Source: Roseibium litorale
GTDB taxonomy: Bacteria > Pseudomonadota > Alphaproteobacteria > Rhizobiales > Stappiaceae
NCBI RefSeq assembly: GCF_014842915.1
Contig: NZ_JACYXI010000001.1
Span: forward strand, 496,001-560,000
Direction: 5' to 3'
Length of the DNA: 64,000 bases
The notes beneath the pieces are model-generated. The model was given only the letters and a program-made list of their open reading frames with translations. It did no database searches and was not told the DNA's origin. Shown piece by piece: positions 53,447 to 62,950 of this stretch. The position numbers and the translations under genes are program-made. How positions within the stretch are numbered: position 1 is the first letter of the stretch; each line of letters starts with the position of its first letter.

Positions 53447-55750
53447 TTATCCCTTGGCGGACTGGATGGCCTCCCAGACACGATGGGGAGTTGCCGGCAT
53501 ATCGATGTGCGCAACACCCGCCCCGTCCCGCAGAGCCATCTGCAGCGCGTTCATGATCGAAGCGCAACCGCCGATCGTGCCGGCCTCCCCGGCCCCCTTG
53601 ATGCCCATGGCATTTGTGGTGGAAAGGATGTTCCGGGTCTGGAAATTAAACGAGGGAAGATCACCAGCGCGGGCAAGCTGGTAGTCCAGAAGAGAAGCCG
53701 TCAAAAGCTGGCCCTCCTCATCATAGACCGTGCGCTCGAACAAGGCCTGGCTGATGGCTTGTGCCGTGCCACCATGTACTTGCCCTTCAAGCAGAAGCGG
53801 GTTCACCGTGACGCCGAAGTCATCGACAATCACATAGTTTTCGATGGAGACATCACCGGTCTCCGGATCGACTTCCACTTCAGCAATGTGAGTGCCGTTC
53901 GGATAGGTCGCTTCGGCCTGCTTGACTTCTTCACGCCCGAAGAGCTTGGCCGGTGCTGCCGATGCGATGTCCGCCAGTGTCACCTGACGGTCGGTACCGA
54001 CAACGCGCACCAGCCCATCGACGAGTTCCAGATCATCCGGTCCGGTTTCAAGCTGCTCAGCCGCCAGTTCCTTGATCTGCTTGACCAGCGACTTGGACGC
54101 CATGTTGACCGACGGAAGGCCAAGCGGGATTGACCGGGAGCCGCCCGTGCCGCCGCCTTGCCGCACGCGGCTCGTGTCCCCCTGGATCACTTCGATCTTG
54201 TCGAGATCCACGCCGAAATGCTCGGCAATCAGCTGGCTGTAAGATGTGGCATGCCCCTGGCCATTGGTCTGGGTGCCAATCAGGAGGGTCAAAGAGCCAT
54301 CGCCGTTCAATTCGATGGTTGCCTCTTCACCGCCCGGGAAGGCGCAAGCCTCGATGTAGCTGCACATGCCGATGCCACGGTACTTGCCGGCAGCAGCACT
54401 TTGCTTCTGGCGGGCTTCGAACCCGGCCCAATCGGCCTCTTCCATGGCTTTTTCCATGTGGCCAGCGAAGTCACCTGTGTCGTAAAGACGGCCCGTCTGG
54501 GTCGTGTAAGGCAGGTTTTCCTTGGCAACAAAGTTGCGACGGCGGATTTCGGCAGACCCGAGACCCGTCTCAAACCCTGCTTTTTCAATCAACCGCTCGA
54601 TCAAATAGGCAGCCTCCGGGCGTCCCGCGCCACGATAGGCATCGGTCGGAACCGTGTTCTCATAGACACCCGTCGCCGTCACATAGAGCGCTGGAATGTC
54701 ATAGAGCCCGGTGGACATGGACGTTCCCACGAAGGGAATGAACGGCCCGTACTGGTGCAGATACGCCCCCATGGAGGCAAGGACGCTGATGCGCAGGCCA
54801 AGGATCTTGCTGTCCTTGTCCAACGCCAGCTCTGCCGTTGTCACATTGTCACGGCCATGCGCATCGGTGACGAAATGATCCATGCGATCGCCGGTCCACT
54901 TGACCGGGCGGCCAAGCCGCTTCGCCGCGACCAGACAGAGAGGATATTCACGGTAGGTGAACATCTTGGTGCCAAAACCGCCCCCCACTTCCGGCGTCAC
55001 GATCCGCAGCTTCTCGGACGGAATCTTCAAAATGTCGCCGCAGATGAGGTCGCGCATACCGTGACCGCCCTGGGTGCCGGCAGTCAACGTGTAGCTGTCT
55101 GCTACCGCATCATATTCAGCGACGCAGGCCCGCGGCTCCATATAGTTGGCGATAAGCCGGTTGTTGATCACCTTGATGGAAACGGCCTGCGCGGCCTTGG
55201 CGAAGGCGGCCTCGCAGGCTTGTTCGTTGCCATGCCCCTGAACAAATGCCCGGTTCGACCCAAACTCCGGCCAGACAAGAGGTGCCCCGTCTTCCAGAGA
55301 GGCTTCGATGCCGATTGTCACATCCAGCGGCTCGTAATCCACTTCGATCAGTTCTGCCGCCGACTTTGCCGCATTCTGACTGTCCGCAACGATGAAGGCG
55401 ATGGCATCGCCCACATAGCGCACTTCATCGGAGCACAGAACCGGCTGCGGCGGGCACGCATGCTGCGTGCCGTCGATCTGCTTCATCACGGCCTTGGTCG
55501 GCATGTTGCCGAGGTCCTGGATGTCGGCCGCCGTCAGGATGAGCTGAACCCCCGGAAAGGCGCGGGCCTCCTCAAGACCGCCCAGAGAAATGCGGGCATG
55601 GGCCATGGCGGAGCGAAGCACAAAGGAATGAAGGCAACCTTCGGGTGTATAGTCATCCGTGTAGATGCCCTGCCCCGTGATCAGCTTCGCATCTTCCTTC
55701 CGGCGCACAGGCGCACCAACACCGAACTTGGCTGGGACCATCTGGTTCAT
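53447..55750 (-). CDS. Form II CoxL-like molybdoenzyme large subunit (orphan)
   Basis: The protein has 767 residues. It belongs to the xanthine dehydrogenase/CO dehydrogenase large-subunit family, with GVGAPVRRKEDAKLITGQG, GGGFGTKMFTYRE, AYRGAGRPEAAYLIER (the form II motif, not the AYRCSFR of true CO dehydrogenase), GTQTNGQGHATSY and MGIKGAGEAGTIGG. The molybdopterin cofactor would be MCD or a related form. No medium or small subunit genes flank it. The substrate is unknown. Confidence 0.9.
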   Translation of the reverse strand: MNQMVPAKFGVGAPVRRKEDAKLITGQGIYTDDYTPEGCLHSFVLRSAMAHARISLGGLEEARAFPGVQLILTAADIQDLGNMPTKAVMKQIDGTQHACPPQPVLCSDEVRYVGDAIAFIVADSQNAAKSAAELIEVDYEPLDVTIGIEASLEDGAPLVWPEFGSNRAFVQGHGNEQACEAAFAKAAQAVSIKVINNRLIANYMEPRACVAEYDAVADSYTLTAGTQGGHGMRDLICGDILKIPSEKLRIVTPEVGGGFGTKMFTYREYPLCLVAAKRLGRPVKWTGDRMDHFVTDAHGRDNVTTAELALDKDSKILGLRISVLASMGAYLHQYGPFIPFVGTSMSTGLYDIPALYVTATGVYENTVPTDAYRGAGRPEAAYLIERLIEKAGFETGLGSAEIRRRNFVAKENLPYTTQTGRLYDTGDFAGHMEKAMEEADWAGFEARQKQSAAAGKYRGIGMCSYIEACAFPGGEEATIELNGDGSLTLLIGTQTNGQGHATSYSQLIAEHFGVDLDKIEVIQGDTSRVRQGGGTGGSRSIPLGLPSVNMASKSLVKQIKELAAEQLETGPDDLELVDGLVRVVGTDRQVTLADIASAAPAKLFGREEVKQAEATYPNGTHIAEVEVDPETGDVSIENYVIVDDFGVTVNPLLLEGQVHGGTAQAISQALFERTVYDEEGQLLTASLLDYQLARAGDLPSFNFQTRNILSTTNAMGIKGAGEAGTIGGCASIMNALQMALRDGAGVAHIDMPATPHRVWEAIQSAKG

Positions 55751-55999
55751 ACGGAAATATCCTGTCTTGAGCTGGATTCAGGCTTGTTTCTGGTGGGAGC
55801 ATTGCAGGGCCGCCGCACCGGGCCACCGCAATCTTCATAGAAACATAGTTCATGGTTGCCCCGACAACCAGTGCCGCCAGTATTTTTTGACAATTAGACC
55901 TTCTACGGATGCTGATAGAGGCTGTTCAGCCTAATGTGCAACCGGCTGGGAACGATTACCACTCGCATGCGGCGCACGCCGCTTTCATGGGAGGGTTCC

Positions 56000-56242
56000 A
56001 TGACGCTTCAAGACTTTACCGGGTTTCTTGGCTGGTGCAGCGCTATTAACGCCGGGCTTCTGATACTTTCCACTCTGCTTCTGCTGATTTTCGCAGGCCG
56101 GATCAAGAAACTTCACGCTGCGCTCTTCAAACTGGAAACATCGGAACTTCCGATCACTTATTTCCGGTACCTGGCGCTCTACAAGGTTCTGATCATCGTC
56201 TTCAACATCGTGCCCTACGCGGCTTTGAAGATCATGGCATAG
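56000..56242 (+). CDS. Small membrane protein, DUF6868-like
   Basis: The protein has 80 residues, starting at ATG 56000 with GGAGGG upstream. Two hydrophobic helices (INAGLLILSTLLLLIFAG and ALYKVLIIVFNIVPYAAL) and a FRYLALYK linker match the small DUF6868 family by memory. Function unknown. Confidence 0.7.
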   Translation: MTLQDFTGFLGWCSAINAGLLILSTLLLLIFAGRIKKLHAALFKLETSELPITYFRYLALYKVLIIVFNIVPYAALKIMA

Positions 56243-56257
56243 GGTGTGGCCCCATAA

Positions 56258-57340
56258 TCAGATGATTTCGTCCTCGTCGAACATCGGATCGGCTTCGAGC
56301 TGCATGATCAGGCTTTCGACCGTTGCTTCCGCCGCGCCTTGAGCCTTGATTTCCGCCACATGGAACAGGCCATCGCCTTCGTTGACCACTGGCAGGTTCG
56401 TGCGGCCAATGACGAGCCCGTTCGCTGTGGCCAGCACTTCCTTTTCCACTTCTCCGAAGGGATCCGAGACGATACCCAGGAGCTCTCCCTGCACGACCGT
56501 GCCGCCGGTCGTCTTGAAGGACCGCAGCAAGCCCCCGGCGGGAGACCGCACCCAGCTGGTGTGGGAGGTCAGGATGGAGGCCGCCTTCGGCCTGGCAACG
56601 CCTTTCGCTGAAATCATGCCAAGATGGCGGAGCACGCGGAGGATGCCGGACACGCCGGCACGGATTGCCATTTCATCGAAACGCAGCCCCTCGCCGGCCT
56701 CATAGAGCAGGATGTCCTTGCCCTGCATTTGCGCAGCCTGACGGAGAGAACCGTCGCGCAGCTTCGACTTCACGATCACCGGTGCCCCGAAGGCACGGGC
56801 CAGCGCCAGAGTATCCTCTTTGGACGGGGAGATCCGGATCTGAGGCAGGTTTGTCCGGTGGATCGCAGCCGAATGCAGATCGATGCCAAGTTCGCAGCGG
56901 CTAACGATCTCGCTCATGAACAAATGCGCAAGACGGGCCGCCAGGGACCCTTTCTGGCTGCCCGGAAACGACCGGTTGAGATCGCGGCGGTCGGGCAGAT
57001 AGCGGGAGTTGGTCATAAAGCCGAAGGAATTCACGATCGGAACCACAAGCAGCGTTCCCTTCAGCGTGTCCAGATTGTCGGCACGCAGCAGGCGCCGGGC
57101 GATCTCAACACCGATGACCTCATCCCCATGCACCGCCGCGCTGACGAACACCACCGGCCCCGGCCTGCGCCCGTGAATGACATGGGCTGACATGGCAACC
57201 GGGGTATGATCTGACAGGACGCTGACCGGAAGGGCCACTGTGCGGCGCGTTCCCGCTGCGACAAACTCCGTTCCGATCTCAAACGGCGGACGGGACACCT
57301 TGCCCCGTCCAGCGGCCCCTCCGGCAATCTCACCTGTCAT
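56258..57340 (-). CDS. Succinylglutamate desuccinylase/aspartoacylase-family hydrolase
   Basis: The protein has 360 residues. Zinc ligands are His71 and Glu74 in AVHGDEVIG and His156 in GIDLHSAAI, with the catalytic Glu in LYEAGEG. It lies directly downstream of rimK (20-nt gap) in the same operon. Members release an acyl group from an amino acid, so it might remove or recycle glutamate residues handled by RimK; this is inference. Confidence 0.88.
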   Translation of the reverse strand: MTGEIAGGAAGRGKVSRPPFEIGTEFVAAGTRRTVALPVSVLSDHTPVAMSAHVIHGRRPGPVVFVSAAVHGDEVIGVEIARRLLRADNLDTLKGTLLVVPIVNSFGFMTNSRYLPDRRDLNRSFPGSQKGSLAARLAHLFMSEIVSRCELGIDLHSAAIHRTNLPQIRISPSKEDTLALARAFGAPVIVKSKLRDGSLRQAAQMQGKDILLYEAGEGLRFDEMAIRAGVSGILRVLRHLGMISAKGVARPKAASILTSHTSWVRSPAGGLLRSFKTTGGTVVQGELLGIVSDPFGEVEKEVLATANGLVIGRTNLPVVNEGDGLFHVAEIKAQGAAEATVESLIMQLEADPMFDEDEII

Positions 57341-57359
57341 CGCCCCGCCTTCCGCAAGA

Positions 57360-58265
57360 TCAGCCCTTGCCCTTGGTCTTCGTCTTTCCGGCTTGAGCGT
57401 TCTTCATCAGGAAATCAATGATTTTTCCGGCGACATCGATGCCGGTGGCAAGTTCCATGCCCTGCAGGCCCGGAGAGGAATTCACCTCCATGACCACCGG
57501 GCCATGATTGGAGCGAAGCATATCGACACCGCAAACATTCAGCCCCATGGATTTCGCAGCCCGGATCGCAGTCGAACGTTCCTCGGGGGAGATGCGGATC
57601 GTTTCCGCAGAGCCGCCCCGGTGAAGGTTCGAGCGGAACTCACCCGGAGCCCCCACCCGCTTCATGCTGGCAATCACCTTGCCGCCCACGACAAAGGCGC
57701 GGATGTCGGTGCCGCCAGCCTCCTTGATGAACTCCTGAACCAGAATGTTCACATTGGCGCCGCGAAAGGCCTCGATCACCGACTTGGCAGAGCGTTCAGT
57801 GTCGGCCAGAACGACCCCAATCCCTTGCGTGCCTTCCAGAAGCTTGATCACGACGGGTGCGCCGCCCGCCGTCTTCAGGACCTCTTCGGTCATCTTCGGA
57901 TCATGGGCGAAAGTGGTCACCGGCAGGCCGATCCCGTCACGGGCGAGCAACTGCATGGATCGAAGTTTGTCGCGGGAGCGGCCGATGGCAACGGATTCGT
58001 TCAGCGGATAGACGCCCATCATCTCGAACTGGCGCAACACCGCCAGCCCGTAGAAGGTGATCGACGCGCCGATCCGGGGGATCACCGCGTCATAACCTTC
58101 CAGCTTGCTGCCGTTATAGAAGATCTCCGGACGGCGGGAGGCGATGTTCATGTAGCAGCGCAACGTGTTGATGATGTCGAGCTGATGGCCGCGCTCTTCC
58201 GCTGCCTCTTTCAGGCGCTTGTGAGAATAGAGGTCCGGATTGCGGGCCAGCATTGCAATTTTCAT
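57360..58265 (-). CDS. rimK: RimK-like glutamate ligase
   Basis: The protein has 301 residues and an ATP-grasp fold. It starts [27 protein letters not shown], has [19 protein letters not shown] and ends with a [25 protein letters not shown] metal/ATP motif. RimK adds glutamates to the C-terminus of ribosomal protein S6. The Lys-rich C-terminal tail is unusual. Confidence 0.92.
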   Translation of the reverse strand: MKIAMLARNPDLYSHKRLKEAAEERGHQLDIINTLRCYMNIASRRPEIFYNGSKLEGYDAVIPRIGASITFYGLAVLRQFEMMGVYPLNESVAIGRSRDKLRSMQLLARDGIGLPVTTFAHDPKMTEEVLKTAGGAPVVIKLLEGTQGIGVVLADTERSAKSVIEAFRGANVNILVQEFIKEAGGTDIRAFVVGGKVIASMKRVGAPGEFRSNLHRGGSAETIRISPEERSTAIRAAKSMGLNVCGVDMLRSNHGPVVMEVNSSPGLQGMELATGIDVAGKIIDFLMKNAQAGKTKTKGKG

Positions 58266-58307
58266 GGGTTCCGTCCCTGAAGGGGGCTGCGGCTGTGCCG
58301 CGTTGTC

Positions 58308-58859
58308 TTAGATTTCGCTGACGCGGACAGGGCTGTCACTCAGCGTCAGGCCATCCGGCTCAAGCACCGGAGGTCCGGCAACAAAGGACCGGCCGGGACT
58401 GACCAGAATGCCCCTGTTCCGGATGGCGGTCCGGCCCAGGATCATGTCAAAGCCCATCTTCTCCCGGTCGGCCAGAGAAAGGTCCACATACCAGCGGTGG
58501 CTGCCCAGAACGAGCAGCACCCTGATGACGATGCGGCGTTCGGGAACGCCGCTGGTGTTCTTGATGTCCCGCTGGTCCAGAACGGGCGCCTCGATCCTGA
58601 AGCGCTTGTGATGACGAGAAGCCGGGATCCGGAAGCGGACCCAGTCCACGCCCTCACGCTGAAACAGCTCCATGTCCTTGGCGTTGATGGCCGAGGTCCG
58701 GGCGCCTGTGTCTATCTTTGCCCGCATGTCCGCGATGCCGAGCTCGGGAAGCGCTACATGTTCTCGCCAGCCGATGGTCAGGCCCAGACGCACCTTGGCC
58801 TTGCCCTCAGACGAGGGGGGCCGGTCTGCCGGCATCTTCGTAGAGAGCACTTTACGCAT
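58308..58859 (-). CDS. rimB: RimB-like retropepsin-type aspartic protease
   Basis: The protein has 183 residues. KIDTGARTSAINA is the retropepsin-like active-site motif of RimB, and FDMILGRTAIRNRGILV is typical of the ATP-dependent zinc protease family. In Pseudomonas rimB acts with rimK. It is first in the rimB-rimK-aspartoacylase operon. Confidence 0.88.
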   Translation of the reverse strand: MRKVLSTKMPADRPPSSEGKAKVRLGLTIGWREHVALPELGIADMRAKIDTGARTSAINAKDMELFQREGVDWVRFRIPASRHHKRFRIEAPVLDQRDIKNTSGVPERRIVIRVLLVLGSHRWYVDLSLADREKMGFDMILGRTAIRNRGILVSPGRSFVAGPPVLEPDGLTLSDSPVRVSEI

Positions 58860-59084
58860 CAGGTCATGCCGGCAATCGGGGCGTCAGGGGATCCGGCGCC
58901 ATCAGGATTTAAGGACAGCCCGGCTATAGCCGGTTACTGAGTTTGTCCAACCAAATTTACGGCATCATGACAGGATCCACAGATCCGCACAGAGGGATTT
59001 GCAGGCTGCACACAGACAGCTTGACAGAGCAGGCCGTTTGCTTAGCGGACCCGGCCTTCAAAATGGCCGCCCGAAGCTGGCGGT

Positions 59085-59672
59085 TTAGCGCCGCCAGGGG
59101 TTCTTCGGGCTCCGGTCGCCGCTGAGACTGCCCCGGCCCCGGGCGGTCAGAGCTTCGATCGCATCCGCCAGATGGATTTCCTGGATATTGTAGTCCCCGC
59201 GGCTCACCCGGATCTTATGCGCTTCCAGCATCACCTCACCATGTGAGACACCTGCGGGAGGCTCGAACCGGTAGGACGCAAGCTCGATCAGAAAACCGAG
59301 CGGATCGCGGAAATAGATACTGTCCATGAAGCCGCGGTCCTTCGGGCCGCTATGGGCGACACGGCGCTCGTCAAGACGGTCCACGATCTGGCTAAAGGTG
59401 GCCTGTGACACGCTGAGCGCCAGATGGTGAACCGCGCCAATGTCCTGCGGCACTTTCACCGGATCCGGCTTGCGCTCCTCATTGGTGAAGACGGTGATCA
59501 GACGGCCATCACCCGGATCGAAATAAAGGTGGCTCTCGTTCGGATTGTCGAGGTTCGGCTGTTCGAAGACAAAGGGCATGCCCAGAACCCCTTCCCAGAA
59601 ATCGATGGACGTCTGCCGGTCCGCGCCAACAAGTGTGATGTGGTGAACACCCTGGGTCTGGATCTTGCGCAT
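59085..59672 (-). CDS. VOC-family glyoxalase/dioxygenase-like protein
   Basis: The protein has 195 residues, starting at ATG 59672 after GGGAGAG. It has two VOC modules: GVHHITLVGADRQTSIDFWEGVLG with HLYFDPGDG, and IGAVHHLALSVSQATF with SIYFRDPLGFLIELASY. Probable metal ligands are His in the first module and the Glu of IELAS. Substrate unknown. Confidence 0.85.
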   Translation of the reverse strand: MRKIQTQGVHHITLVGADRQTSIDFWEGVLGMPFVFEQPNLDNPNESHLYFDPGDGRLITVFTNEERKPDPVKVPQDIGAVHHLALSVSQATFSQIVDRLDERRVAHSGPKDRGFMDSIYFRDPLGFLIELASYRFEPPAGVSHGEVMLEAHKIRVSRGDYNIQEIHLADAIEALTARGRGSLSGDRSPKNPWRR

Positions 59673-59990
59673 GTCTCTCTCCCTCTGACTTTCCTTAAGA
59701 AAAGGGCTAACGCAGCATACGCTCTGCGGCAAGACCACGGGTCCGGGCAAGTCAGTGAACAGTGTGTCCAGCCGGGGCAGGCTCAGTTACAGCTCTCGCT
59801 TGGAAACCTGCTCTCTTCGCTCATGTTTTCCCATGCCCGCCCTTTCAATCACCGAAGAACACTCTATTGTTACGAGTCTCTTCTTCTTTCCGGGACAGAC
59901 CGTTTCCGGTGAGCTTTCTTGAAAGCTGCCTGGCTTCTGCCCCTGCATTCTACCGGCCTCTCAGACCGGCATACCGGGACCAAGACCCAT
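59673..59990. other. Intergenic region between VOC and EamA genes
   Basis: It is divergent and holds two promoters by inference. No repeat or small gene is supported; the frame before the EamA gene is open from 59919 but lacks an RBS there. Confidence 0.4.
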
Positions 59991-60950
59991 ATGGATCAGC
60001 CGACCGACAGGCAGGCAACATTCGCCGGACGTATCCGAAACCACCTCATGAACCTGCCGGGTAATTCCATCGGCGCTCTCTGGATCCTTCAGGCGGCGAT
60101 CCTGTTCACGCTCATGAGCATGCTCATCAAGCTGATCGGCCAGGACATCAGTATCTTTCAGATCCTGCTGATCCGGCAGGCAACCATGGCCGTGATCGTT
60201 GCGCCGAAAATCCTCCGAGGACTACCCGGGTCGCTCTACACCCGCCGGCCGGATCTTCAGGTCGCCCGTATCGCCCTCGCCTGCACGGCGATGCTTTGCG
60301 GGTTTTCCGCTGTCATCTACCTGCCGCTTGCAGAAGCGACGGCGCTCGGCTTCTCGAAGACCTTCTTCGTCACGATCTTCGCGATTATCTTTCTGAGCGA
60401 AAAGGTGGGCCGCCACCGCTGGACAGCGACGCTGGTCGGCTTCATCGGCGTGATCATCATGCTGCGGCCGGGCAGCGGCGGCCTGTTCGACCCCTATGCG
60501 GCTCTCGCCATTGCCGCGGCGGCAGCCGCAGGGCTTGTGACCATCATCCTGCGCATCCTGACCAGAACAGACCTGCCCTCCACGATCCTGACCTATCAGG
60601 CGGTGGGCGTCGGTCTGATCATGATCCTTCCGGCAATTTACGCCTGGAAGGATCCCACACTGGAACAATGGGTGCTGATGATCCTCATCGGCATCGTCTC
60701 CTGGGCGGGACAAATGTCCAACATCCGCGCCTTCCGGGCCGGAGAACCGACGGCAATCGCCTCGCTCGACTACACCCGTCTCATCTATGCCACCATCATC
60801 GGTGTGCTGGTGTTCGGAAACTGGCCGGGCATTGAGACCTACGTCGGCGCAGCCTTCATCATCGGCGGCTCCCTCTATGTGATCCGCCGCGAGGCCGCCC
60901 TTGGCCGCGCCCTCGCCCGCTCTGCAGACAGCCGCGGGTACAACAACTGA
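59991..60950 (+). CDS. EamA/DMT-family transporter
   Basis: The protein has about 319 residues, starting at ATG 59991 (MDQPTDRQATF); upstream ATGs lack an RBS. Ten helices in two EamA halves are seen, with LPLAEATALGFSKTFFV and RAGEPTAIASLDYTRLIYA. Substrate unknown. Confidence 0.85.
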   Translation: MDQPTDRQATFAGRIRNHLMNLPGNSIGALWILQAAILFTLMSMLIKLIGQDISIFQILLIRQATMAVIVAPKILRGLPGSLYTRRPDLQVARIALACTAMLCGFSAVIYLPLAEATALGFSKTFFVTIFAIIFLSEKVGRHRWTATLVGFIGVIIMLRPGSGGLFDPYAALAIAAAAAAGLVTIILRILTRTDLPSTILTYQAVGVGLIMILPAIYAWKDPTLEQWVLMILIGIVSWAGQMSNIRAFRAGEPTAIASLDYTRLIYATIIGVLVFGNWPGIETYVGAAFIIGGSLYVIRREAALGRALARSADSRGYNN

Positions 60951-61005
60951 AATTTTCCAATGGTATACGGGATTGACCGGCGCAAGCCGCCCGGTACCGG
61001 AGATA

Positions 61006-61043
61006 AAGAAAACGGGCTGCGGAAGTTAGTCCGCAGCCCGGTT
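61006..61043 (-). terminator. Terminator of the fadD-like gene
   Basis: CGGGCTGCGGA (61013-61023) and TCCGCAGCCCG (61030-61040) form an 11-bp stem. On the minus strand it is followed by TTTTCTTT. Confidence 0.85.
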
Positions 61044-61073
61044 GAGATCTGGTCCTGAAGACCTGGATAAGGC

Positions 61074-62732
61074 CTACTGAGCCGCCGCGCGCTTGGCAGC
61101 TTCCTCTTCCACCAGTTCCTTCTTGGACAGCTTTCCGACCATGGTCTTGGGAAGCTGGGTGCGGAACTCGATTTCACGCGGCAGTTCAATGGCAGATAGG
61201 TGCCCCTTGAGGAAGGTCTTCAGTTCGTCCGCCGTCAGCTCATGGCCTTCCTTCAGCTTGACGAAAGCCTTGGGCGACTGGCCGCGGTAGGTGTCCGGAA
61301 TGGCAATCACGATGCATTCCTCGACAGCTTCGTTCTGATAGATCGCCTCTTCGATCACGCGGGGATAGACATTGTAGCCGGAGCAGAGAATAAGGTCCTT
61401 GATCCGGTCGACCAGATAGATATAGCCGTCCTCGTCCTGATAACCGACATCACCAGTGTGCAGAAAACCGCTTGGTTCAATCGATTCCGCGGTTGCGTCG
61501 GGCCGCTTCCAGTAGCCGGCCATGACCTGTGGCCCCTTAAGGCACAACTCGCCCTTTTCGCCAGGCGCAACCGGCTTGGAAAGATCCGTCAAATCCCGGA
61601 ACTCGGGCGTCGTCCCGGGGACTGGCGTCCCGATAGATCCCGGCTTTGATGGCCGGTCCAGAGGATTGACAGCGCAAACCGGGGACGCCTCCGTCAGGCC
61701 ATAGCCTTCCACAAGCACGCAGCCTGTCAGTTTTTCAAAACTCTCCTTCACCTCGACGGGAAGAGGCGCACCACCGGACAGACAGATATTGATCGAAGAA
61801 AGATCATAGTTCTGTGTCAGCGGCGAATTGTTAATGGCGGTGTAGATCGTCGGCACGCCCGGAAACAGCGTGACCCGCTTGCGCTTGATGACGTCCAGGA
61901 GGGCCTTCAACTCAAAGCGGGGCTGGAGCACCATTTCCGCACCAAGCACCACCGCCAGGTTCTGGGCAACCGTCATGGCAAAGACGTGGAAAAAGGGCAG
62001 AACGCACAGAAGCTTCTCTTCTCCAGGCTTTGCCTTGCCGAAGACGCAGCGCATCTGCTCGATGTTGGCCGACAGATTGGCGTGAGTGAGCATCGCCCCC
62101 TTCGGCACACCGGTCGTGCCGCCGGTATACTGAAGCACAGCCACAGCGGTCTGCGGATCAATGGCAACCGGCGCAGGCTTTGCCCCAACCGACATCAGCG
62201 TGTCATAATGAACATGGGCCGGGCTGTCGGGAACGGAGGCCAGTTCCTTGCGCTTGAACAGCTTGAACAGGATGTTCTTCGGGAATGGCAGGATCGGTGC
62301 CATGGGGCAAACGATGATCGTATCGAGGACGTTTTCCTGGCGCACGGCCTCGACCTTGTCGAAGATCATCTTCAGGTCCATTGTCACCATGATGCGCACA
62401 TCCGCATCCCGGCTCTGGAAGGCAAGTTCACGCTCGACATAGAGCGGATTGAAATTCACCACCGTTCCGCCGGCCTTGAGGATCGCGAAGTAGAACAGCG
62501 TGTAATAGGGGGTGTTCGGAAGGCAGAGGCCGACATGAACACCCGGCTTCACGCCACGGGCCTGTAGGCCGGCAGCCAGCCGGTCGACTAGTTCGCCATA
62601 TTCCCGATAGGTCCAGACCTTTCCCAGAAAATCCGCTGCGGGGCGGTCGCCGAAGTCCGCAATCGTCTTGTCGAGATAATAGTGCACAGTGCGTGGCTCG
62701 AATGCCGCGCACCACTCCTCCGCTGCTGTCAT
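61074..62732 (-). CDS. Long-chain acyl-CoA ligase, FadD-like
   Basis: The protein has 552 residues, starting at ATG 62732 after GGAG. The AMP-binding motif is YTGGTTGVPKGAMLTH. Further motifs are GYGLTEASPV, GFLHTGDVGYQDEDGYIYLVDRIKD and PKTMVGKLSKKEL, whose lysine completes catalysis. It activates long-chain fatty acids with CoA. It fits with the FadL porin encoded at 46878. Confidence 0.92.
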   Translation of the reverse strand: MTAAEEWCAAFEPRTVHYYLDKTIADFGDRPAADFLGKVWTYREYGELVDRLAAGLQARGVKPGVHVGLCLPNTPYYTLFYFAILKAGGTVVNFNPLYVERELAFQSRDADVRIMVTMDLKMIFDKVEAVRQENVLDTIIVCPMAPILPFPKNILFKLFKRKELASVPDSPAHVHYDTLMSVGAKPAPVAIDPQTAVAVLQYTGGTTGVPKGAMLTHANLSANIEQMRCVFGKAKPGEEKLLCVLPFFHVFAMTVAQNLAVVLGAEMVLQPRFELKALLDVIKRKRVTLFPGVPTIYTAINNSPLTQNYDLSSINICLSGGAPLPVEVKESFEKLTGCVLVEGYGLTEASPVCAVNPLDRPSKPGSIGTPVPGTTPEFRDLTDLSKPVAPGEKGELCLKGPQVMAGYWKRPDATAESIEPSGFLHTGDVGYQDEDGYIYLVDRIKDLILCSGYNVYPRVIEEAIYQNEAVEECIVIAIPDTYRGQSPKAFVKLKEGHELTADELKTFLKGHLSAIELPREIEFRTQLPKTMVGKLSKKELVEEEAAKRAAAQ

Positions 62733-62781
62733 GGCGAACTCCAACTCGCTCTTTTATATTCCGCGGCCCCGAATGCCCCGT

Positions 62782-62817
62782 GAGACAGGCCGTGGACTTT
62801 TGTCCGGAGCCTGTCTC
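62782..62817. other. Strong hairpin between fadD-like and adenine deaminase genes
   Basis: GAGACAGGC (62782-62790) pairs with GCCTGTCTC (62809-62817), with inner GGAC/GTCC (62794-62797 and 62802-62805). No U tract. It might end the upstream transcript or act as an operator. Confidence 0.4.
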
Positions 62818-62950
62818 GCCCTCCTCAGGTGGTCATCTGGCCGTTTGCCCGCAATGGGCAAGGACCCCAACTTGGCCACAACCTTCCGTTTACGTCAACT
62901 CACGACGTAACGGCACCTGGACACTTCGGCGTGGAAAGCACGGCTTTCTC

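Noticed and set aside
54158-55840. 560-residue plus-strand ORF across the CoxL-like gene
   Set aside because: No recognisable motif and it is fully covered by a well-conserved CoxL-type gene on the minus strand.
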